Shown here: positions 12,418 through 22,076 of the stretch, piece after piece
Position numbering within the stretch: position 1 is the first letter of the stretch
How the letters are laid out: every line of letters begins with the position of its first letter
NCBI GenBank assembly: GCA_015956445.1
Contig: WIUZ02000014.1
Span: forward strand, 1 to 64,000
Length of the DNA stretch: 64,000 bases
Origin: Thelephora terrestris
Lineage: Eukaryota; Basidiomycota; Agaricomycetes; Thelephorales; Thelephoraceae
Reading direction: 5' to 3'
Notes under the pieces: generated by a model
The model's database searches: none
Told to the model about the DNA's origin: nothing
What the model saw: only the letters and a program-made list of their open reading frames with translations
Translations under genes and position numbers: made by a program

Positions 12418-13102
12418 ATGTCTGCAGAGTTCATCTCTGTCACGCAAAGGGAGGATGGCCGTATCAGCAAGAAGCGCATCGGTGAGAAGTCCAAGTCCGA
12501 CACACGCGCCATGTTCGATATCGACCGTCTATTCCCCGCAGCCAACCTGGACCCCCTCCTGGTCGACATAGATGGTCCTGCAGAACCGGAAGGAGATCCA
12601 TCCACGGGACTTGAAGGAGATCCTATAAGGCGCGCAGTATCGGCAAGTGCATTATTTCCTTGCCATGTCATCCTTTGCTTACACCCCGCAGACCAAGCCT
12701 GCGGAATGGCTGCCGCACTGTCGACAATTTCTAACCGAACTCCTCCGCCTTGTTTGTGAACGGGAGGAGAAGGCCACCTTCCTGTCAAGTGGTGTCGACG
12801 ACGTTTCGGCGGGCGGGATCTCAGCATATGCTCACAAGCAAGCCGCACTTTACCGCAAGTTGGCGAAGGTCTTCGTCAGCGACTGGCAAGAATGCCTCAG
12901 GCAGCGATTCCTTGGCTCCTCTTGGCTCAAGAAGTACCCCACCCCACCCGAGGCCAAACGACGTCGCCTCGTCTCAAATGTCCGACTTCATCACTCTTCA
13001 TCTCCATGCCCCGACGACGCCGAACTTGAATGGGACCCATGTGTTGAAGATGGCGGTGCAAGGACTTTTTGCGATAACCTCTATGAGCTCACAGATGACT
13101 AA
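12418..13102 (+). CDS. Two-exon orphan protein, about 209 residues
   Basis: Exon 1 ends at 12636 and exon 2 runs 12692-13102. The 55-bp intron has a weak donor (GTATCG) and a good acceptor (CCGCAG), in phase 0. The start at 12418 (MSAEFISVTQ) is the best ATG; the frame is open from 12352. The N-terminal half is charged. Exon 2 has helical segments (EWLPHCRQFLTELLRLVCER, then ISAYAHKQAALYRKLAKVF) and ends in a basic patch (PEAKRRRL) and an acidic tail. Proteins with such a YAxKRAALYRxLA-type helix recur near mobile DNA in mushroom genomes, as far as I recall, so it could be the element's own gene. No function is proposed. It is the only frame in the inverted-arm block that looks undamaged. Confidence 0.55.
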
Positions 13103-13171
13103 ATACGCCCCCTTTCATACCTTCAAGTTCCAACTATGTTTTTTATCTACGTGATCTGAATGGAACCAACT

Positions 13172-13404
13172 TTCTTGGATTGAAGAGGGTGAATAAGTCA
13201 GTGAGAATCGAACGTCTCGCGCGCGGATTCCCAAAAAGGAAATTCTGGACCTTAGGAGGCGATTAAAGAATGGGTTCCACAGGGCGAAGAACTCGATTTC
13301 ACACGTTCGGACAAAGCGGGATACATAGTAGCAAGTGCCCCAATATGTAAAAGCTAGTTTATGTACCGTAGAACGGAGTATTTGCCGAGATACTGACCAC
13401 TGCC
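13172..13404 (-). repeat. Right inverted arm of the 6.2-kb block
   Basis: Reverse complement of the left arm at 7222-7484. It lacks about 35 bp present in the left arm after the shared CCAGAATTTCCTTT. Confidence 0.75.
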
Positions 13405-13537
13405 TCAGGTCGATTTTAGGCGCTCGAAGGGCGCGACATTGGACGGGCACCAGATAATTGCGCGTGTAAACGGCATCACAGTCCCGGACAAAGCGGAAAT
13501 CGTTTCAATGAGTATCTAGTACCTCTCGCACATGTAT

Positions 13538-13650
13538 ATTCCCGGGACTATAAGTCCTGGGTCTTGTAGTTTTTTCATTTACCTCCGTCCTGCAAAAAAT
13601 CGAAAAACCATGCAGTCACGTGAAACTTTCCCAGGATCACGTGCTAACGT
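13538..13650. repeat. Dispersed repeat B, copy 2 (longest)
   Basis: Begins CCCGGGACTATAAGTCCTGG and continues through AAAAACCATGCAGTCACGTG and CTTTCCCAGGATCACGTG. A shorter copy lies at 43,363-43,430, without the central T-rich 40 bp, and a fragment lies at 5718-5760. Confidence 0.65.
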
Positions 13651-15312
13651 GCGCTTGTGATCATGATTCAATGTCTCCAAGTTTCCTGCGGGTGCTGTGC
13701 AGTGTACTTTGTCTGGTCATGTTTTGTGACGACGGACTTGGGCTAGAAGATCCAACGCATTTGGTAATATATTGTCTCTGATCCTTACTCACCACTGTCA
13801 ATATATCCTGGGACTGTGTCCTCGTCCCTTGTTATGTACTATTTTCCTGTTCTACAGTCCTGGGTTCTGCCGCATGCGGCCCTAGTCCTTATAGAAAGGA
13901 AAAGCTGGAGCACAGGGCCCGTAACGTGTGACTGTTTTTAGGTACGCCGCCGCGTCGCGTGCGTGAGCCAAAACGTGGGTCGTGTGCTGTCGTGTGGGTT
14001 CAACACGAGAGAACAAGGCCCTGGGACAGCGCGGAAGTAAATCAGATACATATTTACTACCCACTCCATGTATTTCAATCAATAAAAAGGGAATAGCGTG
14101 CGCGCTGCACATCGTTTCGTTTCCAGGGCTCCACCGGCAAAGTCCGGTTCGGCCGGGTGGTATCCCCCCTGCAAAAACCCAGCTTCCTGACCGCAAATCG
14201 AGCTTTTTCTGGACGGTTTTTTTGGCGGATGGGTTCGTCTGGAAGTCCCGGGATAGCCATTTTTTTTGATTTTTTTTTGCTAAAGGGTGTCAATTGGATA
14301 TATATATATATATATACGCGCAGTGCCGGTTTTTTTTCGGGGAGGGGGGGGGAATACTTAACCAAGGGCGGAAAAGAAAAAGGCGGTTCCCACAGTTGCA
14401 ACGCCCGGGGCATTTTTTGATCGTGCGCAACGAGCTTGGGAAGCCAGGGAAAGGTGATTCCCACGCTTGCTGCACCTGGGGAATTTTTTGATGCCACGGA
14501 AATGGGTCCAGGCGCCAGGGGGACCCGGGAGGCCATCCGATAATATAGGAATACTGGACAACGTACATCAACTCCATATAGCTCCTCAAACTCATTATTT
14601 TCTCCGCCGTCGGAAAGCGTGGCGCTCTGCCTGCTAAGCGTGAGACCATTTGTGAAGAGACAGAGCATAATCTACTCTGGGAGGTTCATGATTGTTTCCC
14701 TGTCAACTGTGAACCGCTTTCCTCGAAGGTCGAGCTAAACGCAGGTTAAGAGCTGAGGCTGAAGGCTCATAGGCGCAATAGGTGTCTGATACACCTGCGT
14801 TATTTGGAGATCCTGAACCCTGCATATGCGCCATTGTGTGCTAGAGCTGGCCGTCAACGGTATGGACAGTGGAAGACAGTGGACCGGTAAGGCTGACGGT
14901 CGTGTTGGTGAGCGGATTGAGAAAGTTGTTCCCACGGTTGCGCCGCAAATCCCGCGGATTCCTTTGCATCCGGATTTGCTAGTGAGGTAAGGATGTACCT
15001 CCAGATGGGCCTGACCGATAGCTTCGGATGACGAAGCACGGGCTGCACGGGGCTTGGGGTTGAGGAACACGCGACATACTCGTGGCACGCTAAAGCGTCC
15101 GACACGGCAAGAGGTTATGGTCATCAGGTCGACAATCACGAAAGGGATGCGTGTGGCAAGGTGCTTATCGACGCATGCATGCACAGGGTCACGGGGTCCC
15201 GCATCAACAGTCACGACAGATCTTTTCTTGCCCTGTCGGAATGATCACGGTCTCGTTTCTCCTTTTATGAACCCCACCAGTCCACTACTATTCCCCCCTG
15301 CAGCTAGTACGA
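13651..15312. other. No gene; low-complexity DNA, TA repeat, short direct repeat
   Basis: No gene is supported; the frames here overlap on both strands. An (AT)n tract lies at 14,298-14,316 between T-rich and G-rich runs. Two copies of a motif of about 35 bp, ending in a GGGG(C/A)ATTTTTTGAT block, lie at about 14,386-14,421 and 14,458-14,492. Each starts with TTCCCAC. Confidence 0.45.
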
Positions 15313-16189
15313 ATGACTTCGCCTTCTGCTGCTATCGGCGCTATCTTCAACCGTCCCAGAGACGCCGCGGCACTCCTATTCTTGATTGAGGATTCGAGCT
15401 GTTTGGCATCCCTTTGGCAGCATGTGAGGGATGCTTACCTCCCGACTCTCCTTAATGCCGTCCAAGCTGCGAACCCCGACGGCGCCGTGAGTTACTCTGC
15501 TCGTGCCTCCTCTCACCCACTGACCGCGGCCCCCAGGCCGAGGCGTTGTGGATGACTACGTCCCAACATGCTCCATGTAATCCCTCATCTGATCGCTCTG
15601 GTCGCCGGCCACCGCATTGGAGCGATATACCATTCGTTAGCTTCAGCCCTCACGCTGAAACCACAATTTCTCCTATCAACGTTACCTCCGCGGTTGAGGT
15701 ACGCTGGACTGGTTTCCACCGCTTGTGCGTTGACATGACTCCCATGTTTAGGCATTGTCGGCGACTTTCGGCCGTGGACCTGCGACATGCCATCTTGTCG
15801 TTGTAGCGACCGTGAACCCCTCCGCAGACGTGCTGGGCACACACAAAAATCTCGCGTGGTCTGCCGTGGTGGAACAGTTGCATCGAGTGCGTAAACTTCA
15901 AGCGACTTTGAGCTTTTCTCATCGCCCGCGTCATCCAGGAAGAAATCCAGTTGCACCTGATCGTTCGATCTCAGACTGAGATGGATGGTCTGACCCCTTT
16001 GTATTGGGACCTGGTAAATTTGCTGATTCCGATTTCTCGAACAACTCTAATTGAGCGTGACCATAGATTGGGAAAGGTCAAGCGTACCAGTCCTTCACCG
16101 ATGACAATAGATTCGCGTTTTACCTGTACGATTTCCACGATGCAACAGGTTTTCCAATTTTGCTCCGTCGCCATCATGCCTCCCGCTGA
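15313..16189 (+). CDS. Med25-type von Willebrand A domain protein, 222 residues
   Basis: Five exons: 15313-15486, 15537-15698, 15752-15886, 15939-16013 and 16067-16189. All four introns are 50-53 bp, have GT...AG ends and lie exactly in phase 0, which strongly supports the model. The start LLFLIEDSSCLASLWQHVRD, then LPTLLNAVQAANP, matches the opening strand and helix of the Mediator Med25 vWA domain (a form like VAFVIEAS...W...YL..LL). HLVVVATVNPSAD and EEIQLHLIVRSQTEMDGLT match its central strands and the usual NLS-Leu segment. FTDDNRFAFYLYDF matches the last strand. The length fits one complete vWA domain. Med25's vWA domain tethers Mediator to RNA polymerase II. The rest of a normal long Med25-like protein is absent, so this is a short, domain-only form, or the front of a gene whose tail is the next frame. 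Confidence 0.65.
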
Positions 16190-16325
16190 CATATTTGGAT
16201 CAAAATTCACAGGAAAGGGCAAGGCATCGCTCGTGGATACCGGACGCGTTCCCAATTCGGGATCTCAATCGACAACCTCAGCGTCTTCCATTGACAAACC
16301 TAGTTTGGTCTATTAACTCCAAAAG

Positions 16326-17237
16326 ATGAATGGTATGGAAAAGAAGCGACGCTCGAGGACTCGGAGAGACCAGCCCTCCGCGGATAGGCCCGGTCAACCA
16401 TACCAAAAGAGCAACCTGCATACTCGAACCACCTCTTCGACGACCCGGCCGACATCTCCAGATCCCTCTAGTCGTCCCCCCTCCGGGCGCAAAGACACGT
16501 CGCGTGTCTCAAAAGCAGAAAGATCACCATCCTATTTTGGCGCCTTCCCACCCCCAAAGTCATTGGACGAACACAGATCGCCATACTCCTCGGTCACTTC
16601 TCCCTCCCGCAGTTCTTCACCTTCATCGCCATACTATCCCGGCGCTGGAAAATCTTCATCATCTCCGGAGCCAAGGAGCATCAGTTCTTTGCGAGCGTCT
16701 TTACCGATCCCGACACCCACCTTCGATTGCTTCCAGCACATGGCTCTAGCTTCGCAATCTGCTCCGGATTATTTTTCTTCAATGTCACCTGGCTATTATG
16801 AGTTCCAGAACTACAGTCGCGAGCTTCCCAGCGAGTTAAGAGCACACCACTCTGTGTCTCAGGCAATCCCCGTTGACGGATCGCATTTGGCGCCGCAGTC
16901 CGGTGACATCTACGGTTCCAATCGTTCGTGCTGGAGCGATTATAGCAGGCAACAGGGACGGATCGAATTATCAGTGTATCCCCGTACCCTGGAGTCACAC
17001 CCTGGCGGTGTCTTGACTGCACGATTGGCGCATTGGTCGGAACAAACCTCCGCGACTTCTTCTTTCCCCCTAACGTCGCACGGTTTAGACGCTCCCCCCA
17101 CAGGAAATCCTGGCGGCGGTTATTTTTATCCGGATTATGAGGATCGCGTCGCTGATACGCCCGTACAAAACACCCACTTCCTCGCCAACCGCTCTCCGGA
17201 CGCGGAATCCCCAACCACCGTCCCATACCATCCGTAA
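16326..17237 (+). CDS. Disordered Ser/Pro-rich protein, 303 residues
   Basis: A single uninterrupted frame 137 bp after the vWA gene, on the same strand. It starts MNGMEKKRRSRTRRDQ, a basic nuclear-localisation-like head. The rest is rich in Ser, Pro, Tyr and Gly (for example SSPSSPYYPG and GNPGGGYFYPDYED) without any recognisable fold. No function is proposed. It may be an independent gene or the disordered C-terminal part of a longer Med25-like gene, since such linkers follow the vWA domain in that family. No splice pair joining the two frames was found by eye. Confidence 0.5.
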   Translation: MNGMEKKRRSRTRRDQPSADRPGQPYQKSNLHTRTTSSTTRPTSPDPSSRPPSGRKDTSRVSKAERSPSYFGAFPPPKSLDEHRSPYSSVTSPSRSSSPSSPYYPGAGKSSSSPEPRSISSLRASLPIPTPTFDCFQHMALASQSAPDYFSSMSPGYYEFQNYSRELPSELRAHHSVSQAIPVDGSHLAPQSGDIYGSNRSCWSDYSRQQGRIELSVYPRTLESHPGGVLTARLAHWSEQTSATSSFPLTSHGLDAPPTGNPGGGYFYPDYEDRVADTPVQNTHFLANRSPDAESPTTVPYHP

Positions 17238-17988
17238 TCACCTCTCATGTGCACGCAGGTGTTTAATTGTATCCACGCCATGGCCAGCATGGTGCATATG
17301 CTGGACAGCCAAGATTTCGCTTTGTTTTACCTCTCACGCAGTATGTAACAGACGCCGCTTGTATTTAGTTTGACACAGGCGACCGTGGGAAGCTAGCAAC
17401 GTTATCACTTGGAATCCGCCACGTGTCTTAGTCCATACCAGATGGCCTTCCGCCGTGTCTAAGTATTGCTTGGCCTTATCTACTCCCTGATCAGTCCCAA
17501 TCCCTTGAGAATGAAGGCCTCAGTATCTGACATACCAGGTTCGACTCCACTACGAAGAATGGTGGATTTGTCGGATCAGTTCTGGACAGGGCGATCGAAT
17601 CCATATACTGTACTGGCGCGCGCGCGACCAACCTGGCGGTCATCGGTCATTTCTCCTGCCAAACCGAATCTAATCTAAAAACATATCTAAATATCTAAAA
17701 ACATCTAAATCTAAAAACAGAAGGGAAGTACTACTTTCTCACGGTGGACAACCCTTATCTCTGATTGGCCGGACAAGTGTCATCCCTGATTGGCTGAGCA
17801 ACGTTCCCTTGGCACTTTTCCCACAACAGCGTCGAAGCCGTTGACTCAACACATTGACCGTTGATGTCCCCTCTCCTCCGTTGGACGTTGGTGTCGATCG
17901 TGAACCCACGGCGCGGCGCCGAGGAACACCTGGAAAGCCCATCTTGCCGGACTCGGCCCCTACAGGGGGAATTGCAATAGCCTGTGGG
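17238..17988. other. No gene; ATCTAAAAAC repeat and dispersed repeat C
   Basis: Four tandem variants of ATCTAAAAAC lie at about 17,668-17,718. A segment at about 17,726-17,812 with GAAGTACTACTTTC, CTGATTGGCCGGACAAG and CCCTGATTGGCTGAGCAACG recurs at 58,070-58,192 (repeat C). No gene is supported. Confidence 0.5.
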
Positions 17989-18000
17989 TTGCATGGATAC

Positions 18001-18100
18001 GGAATCGCCCAGGGTGTGATGCCGTAATCACTTTTACACCATCCATCAAAATCCCTGAGGGGCTTTCCAAGTTTTCATGCAATTCTGCTTACTAACGGAA
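18001..18100 (-). repeat. Dispersed repeat A, copy 2
   Basis: Reverse-strand copy of the element at 7009-7125. It keeps the TTTACACCATCCATCAAAAT core and ends at CTGCTTACTAACGGAA, the complement of the copy 1 left flank. Confidence 0.7.
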
Positions 18101-18134
18101 CTGATGCGAGTGCGATCGCTGGCCGTATCAATCT

Positions 18135-18176
18135 GGCAAGCATTCATTTTGAAGCAAGGTTTCGGCTGACACCAAT
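18135..18176 (+). repeat. Dispersed repeat E, copy 1
   Basis: TGGCAAGCA, a short insert, then AAGGTTTCGGCTGACACC. Related copies are at 22,952-22,998 and 44,655-44,698. Here, as in the 44.6-kb copy, it lies 35 bp or less after an inverted repeat A unit. Confidence 0.45.
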
Positions 18177-18534
18177 TTTTTGGCCACAACAGTGGCAGCA
18201 GCGTAGAATGATGTCATTGTCAACATGTAAATGGTTATGTGCGAAAAAGAACCCGGATTTGAAATTTAGGAAGGAGGAGTTAGGGATTGGTGCAAAGGGC
18301 CCTGCTACAGTGCCGGCGTTGTGGGGGTAACGATACGAAAGCGGCCTGTAATGAAGCATCACAAAGACCTAGAGATTCCCCCCTTCTGAGGCTGCTCGTC
18401 GCCTGACCCTCCTGGAAGATGGTGGACTGGAAGTATGTGGGCGTTGTCCCCGAATGAGAGAACCTTCCGGGAAGGGGCGTTTCTTTGTCCTCTGAGTTCC
18501 AGCAGCATCATGATTGCGCTAGAGCTCGGTGAGG

Positions 18535-19767
18535 TCAGGCACGTGGGGTGAGAGAGATGGGGGCATTTACCTCCGTTGCTGGTTCTTCCTCTCCTTCAGG
18601 GGATCCCTTGTCTCCTGGTTCAGAGTGCTCGCCCTCTTTTCTGTGGGATTCCTCTGTCTCCTCATTACCCTGATCCTCATTGGCTCCCGCCTGCGCCAGC
18701 TCCTCTTTGAAGAACTCCTTGAGACCCTCGTCAATGACGACCTCCACCTCAACCTGGCTGAGGGCTGGGATCACAGCGTCGTCTTCGTCGTCTTCGTCGT
18801 CTTCATCGTCGTCTTCGTCTGCAAGAGCTTGCATGACCTTGTCGTGATTGTCCCTGACCCTTTGAAAACCTTCCATACTCCCCAAATCAATCACCCCCAT
18901 GACGATGCCGAGGAACCACCTCATTTCAGGGATATAAAGAAGGCTTTTGCGGTAGTGCGGTATATTAGCAGGGTCCACTGGATCCTCACCAAGGTAGAAT
19001 TGGGTTACTTCTGAAATTGAAGGTTCGCCGCGCGATATAGCTGACCGGATGCTGGGGGCGTAGCAGTCAGGTACACCTCTAAGGTATCGTTGGAGAATTG
19101 GGTTGAGGACCGCAGAGCGGAAATCTTTACCAAGTGCTGAAGCTTGATAAAGCTCTTTCCCGACCTTGTCAAGCACCCGCCGCGTGTAGCTTTGGCGGCG
19201 GAGCGCTTCATGACTCTCGTTGGTGTCACCGTGCGCATCTTCGGCAAGAAGTTGGTTAATGAGCTGGACATAAAGGTCCGGTATGCTGATCCCCTTCCAG
19301 TCCGTGGAGTTGGTACGATTGTTGTGTGCCGTGACCGTTTTTCCGACCCGAATGGTACTCAGCTCTCCATCATTCCAGTTCAGGAATTTCTCGAGAGGAA
19401 CCTCGCAATCGAAGTGGTAACGCCGTCTGTAATCTTCAGTGTGAGGATACTATGTGAATGAGATAGTGACTCACTCGTGTTCTATTGGGTAATATGGCTG
19501 AAGTTTGTTCTCTTCGTCGGTCTCTGTAAGATCGCCCCACGGAGCAGGACCATATTCAGCCCATGGTTCCTCTTCCGTATAGACAGTGCCCCGCTTCCAC
19601 TGCCTGACTGGGACAACCAAATCGAATAGATAGCACATTTGGTTGCCCTTGGAAATCTTCCAAGCATTGATGAGATTTTGATGAATCTGAGTGACGACAG
19701 GTTTGGTGACTTTCGAGGGATCAACTTCGTTCGGTGAGGTTTTAGGTCTACGACGGGTGCGAGGCAT
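18535..19767 (-). CDS. Acidic orphan protein, 394 residues
   Basis: Two exons, 19767-19475 and 19426-18535. The 48-bp intron has donor GTGAGT and acceptor TTACAG, and the joined frame is open to the stop. The N-terminus is basic (MPRTRRRPKTSP). Residues about 20-100 hold a Trp/Tyr-rich block (RQWKRGTVYTEEEPWAEYG). The middle is helical. A run of about 16 Asp/Glu residues lies near residues 295-312 (DEDDDEDDEDDEDD). The C-terminus is rich in Glu. No family is recognised. It is transcribed away from the PHD-finger gene with only 187 bp between the starts, so the two may share a promoter and possibly a pathway. The acidic run with a basic head would suit a chromatin or histone-binding partner; that is inference. 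Confidence 0.7.
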
Positions 19768-19954
19768 GGTTATGAAGCCAGGAGTGATGGTTGGTGATAA
19801 AAAACAATCAATTTATGTAAAGTGTAAAACCATCCCGCAAATTTCCGCAGCTGATCTACACAGATACACAGAACATCGACGTGGCACGACTGCCACATGA
19901 GTTGCCATCCTTCTCGAACAGGCTACCACTAGACAGAGAAGTTACTCAAAGGAA
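19768..19954. promoter_or_regulatory. Bidirectional promoter region, 187 bp
   Basis: The whole space between two divergent start codons (19767 minus, 19955 plus). No TATA box was identified with confidence. Both genes must use this stretch, or overlapping transcript ends, as promoter. Confidence 0.5.
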
Positions 19955-22076
19955 ATGCTAAGAAAGAAGCCCAAGACAAATGTAAAGACGTTCCGCGCCG
20001 CGCGCAGAGGGGCAGCCAAGTCACATCGTGGCGGACAGGGCTATGAGCCACTTGACTTTGATGGAGAGCAGAGGAAGGTGAACAAGGGATGGGCAGAAAG
20101 ATGTAAGTCCCGAGGCTGATTCTTGTCCCGACACTGCTAACTCAACCTACAGCTGTGCGTTGCAGGGATGAGGGCACAAAGATCTTATCCGACGGCGCAA
20201 AAATCGCAATCCGTCAATCAATTCAAGCGGGGGTGTTCAGTGACAGGGAAAGTGCGCTCGAGCCGCCATTCATGGCCCCATCCACAGATCCGGATCTTTA
20301 TTCCAAGGTGAGTGCAACTATCCTCTATCGTGATACATGACCTCAACACCATGTAGTGGTGCTCAGTTTGCGGCGACTTTGGGCACAACTTGGTGCTGTG
20401 CGCTGGATGTAAGATGGGGGTCTGCACGACCACCGCCGAAACCCACACTGGCTGTTTTTCATGGGACCCGAAGATTGAACGATCAGACTTTGTGTTTTAT
20501 TGTCCATATTGCGCAAAAGCCTCTCATAAGGCCTGTGAGGTGAGCTCCAAATCATGGCTTCTGTGGATTTACATCTAATCATCCCTTCACAGCTTAAGCT
20601 GCGAAGAACCATGTCAGACAAGCGGGATGTGTTTCTACGCTATGACCCGCCTGTCTTGATTGTGGCCACCACATGGCACGAAACGAAGATCCCCTACGGG
20701 AGGATGCTGCGCGACGCACTCCTCAGGATGTACGTTGGCGAAGAAGAGTCGGTAGGTGCACATTGTAATCTTGATGAATTGCAGCCGCTTATCGGTTGCC
20801 AAAAGGTCATGCTGATGGAAGTTGCGCTGGATTCAAGCGCAAAGCAGGCTGCCGACGACAACGACGACGACGGGAACACAGTAAAGACCCAAACCCCCGA
20901 AGCAGCTGAGGAGTTCTTGGCGGAACACCCCACAGCGAAGATAGTGGTCGTCATTGACACGCACTGCCTCGAGAACGGGTTCTTCGTCTGGCGCGGCACA
21001 GGTTCGGACATGTTAGCTTGCACGCTTTATGAGGTAAGTGTGAAGAGTTAGCTGAGTGGCCGTCCTGACACGTTTACAGATCCTATCAGACTGCATCCCG
21101 TCGGGTGTATTTCAGTTCATCTCGGACAAAGAGGGAACTCCACCTCATACTCACAAATCTCTCATCATGAATCTTTCTTGTGGAGCTACGATCTCCCAAC
21201 CTTCTTCTCGCGCACAGATACTCAAAGGGTCAGTTTCGTGTTCAAAAGTGTTTCTGACCGTCACTAATACGCTTGTTCGCATATATTAGTCACTGCGCAG
21301 ACGCTGTGTTTTCGTTGGCAAACATAGTAACTCTCGTAGGCGAAGTCGCCGCCGATCTCACTAGGTTTGTTGCTCTCTGGGTGCAAACACCCTCAGGTTA
21401 CGACTTCCTCATTTCAAGAGCGTTCGACGGCCGTTGGTGCAATGATCACAGACCGGTGATCTCCCGGAAAGTGGATGGACACATCGCCTACGACATGTTC
21501 AGCCTTGAAAGACCTGGAGGTCAGGTGGTTTTGTGCCACAGAAACTGCGGCCAACTGCTCAAGTACAGGCCCAAAGGTTCAAAGGTTCGATTCTCTTGTC
21601 CTGGGTGCGGGTCCAGCACAACTACTCCCAAGATTACATCAGACCGGGCCACCTGCCTGGGACGAAGGGATATCGTCAAGGCACCGTTCCCACCCAAGCA
21701 GTTCCCGACGGAGTGGAAACTCGGCACACCTAACGAAGGGACCGACGGGCGAGCACCTGAGATAGCTCGGTCACGGTCTTTGCCCATCCCTTCCATCTCC
21801 ATTCTACCCACCCCTACGTTTCAACCACCCACAAGGACGCTCACTCCGCTGCCTACCTCCAGACCCGTCCTATCCGCCTCGACGTCCATGCCTTCCCCTC
21901 GGCTGATCATCAAGGTCCCAGCCAGGCCCCGAGTCACATCTTCAAACAGTCCCACACCTACCCCACCCCCGCTGTCCCCAAACGAACCCTCGTCGAGTAC
22001 GTCCGATCTTCGCAAAAGATCCCCAGCTGGAGAGACTGGCACCATGACCCTCAGGAAGAGAGCGAAGCGCGACTAG
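19955..22076 (+). CDS. PHD-finger protein with possible caspase-like domain, 620 residues
   Basis: Six exons: 19955-20102, 20153-20307, 20357-20539, 20593-21033, 21080-21228 and 21290-22076. All junctions are GT...AG and all frames fit. The start follows an upstream ATG that stops after 11 codons. Residues 102-153 form a C4HC3 PHD finger (WCSVCGDF...LCAGCKMGVC...H..C...YCPYC) with Cys 103, 106, 116, 119, His 131 and Cys 134, 150, 153. PHD fingers usually read histone H3 tails. Residues about 163-400 hold a hydrophobic strand plus His (IVVVIDTHCLENGFF, His about 285) and, 58 residues on, a strand plus Cys (LIMNLSCGA, Cys about 343). This spacing resembles a caspase/CHAT-type His-Cys dyad, though the usual Gly after His is missing. 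A further CPGC pair follows near residue 470. The last 120 residues are Pro/Ser-rich and end basic. The enzymatic reading is inference. Confidence 0.75.

Larger units (their letters stand above)
7222..13404. mobile_element. 6.2-kb block with long inverted arms (foldback-like)
   Basis: The block is delimited by a left arm (7222-7484) that matches the reverse complement of a right arm (13172-13404) over about 230 bp, with one extra piece of about 35 bp in the left arm. Shared stretches include GCTTTTACATATT, ACTATGTATCCCGCTTTG and CCTAAGGTCCAGAATTTCC. Inside are a decayed BET bromodomain-factor copy, a decayed minus-strand gene and a two-exon orphan gene that ends 70 bp before the right arm. 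No transposase domain was found. It may be a non-autonomous DNA transposon that captured host gene pieces, or a segment between two inverted copies of one repeat. No target-site duplication could be fixed by eye. Confidence 0.5.

Noticed and set aside
14075-14668. 197-codon minus frame
   Set aside because: It runs through T-rich, G-rich and (AT)n low-complexity DNA and encodes IYIYI runs.
18529-19014. Plus-strand 161-codon frame rich in Val and Phe
   Set aside because: It is the antisense of the acidic run in the spliced minus-strand gene.
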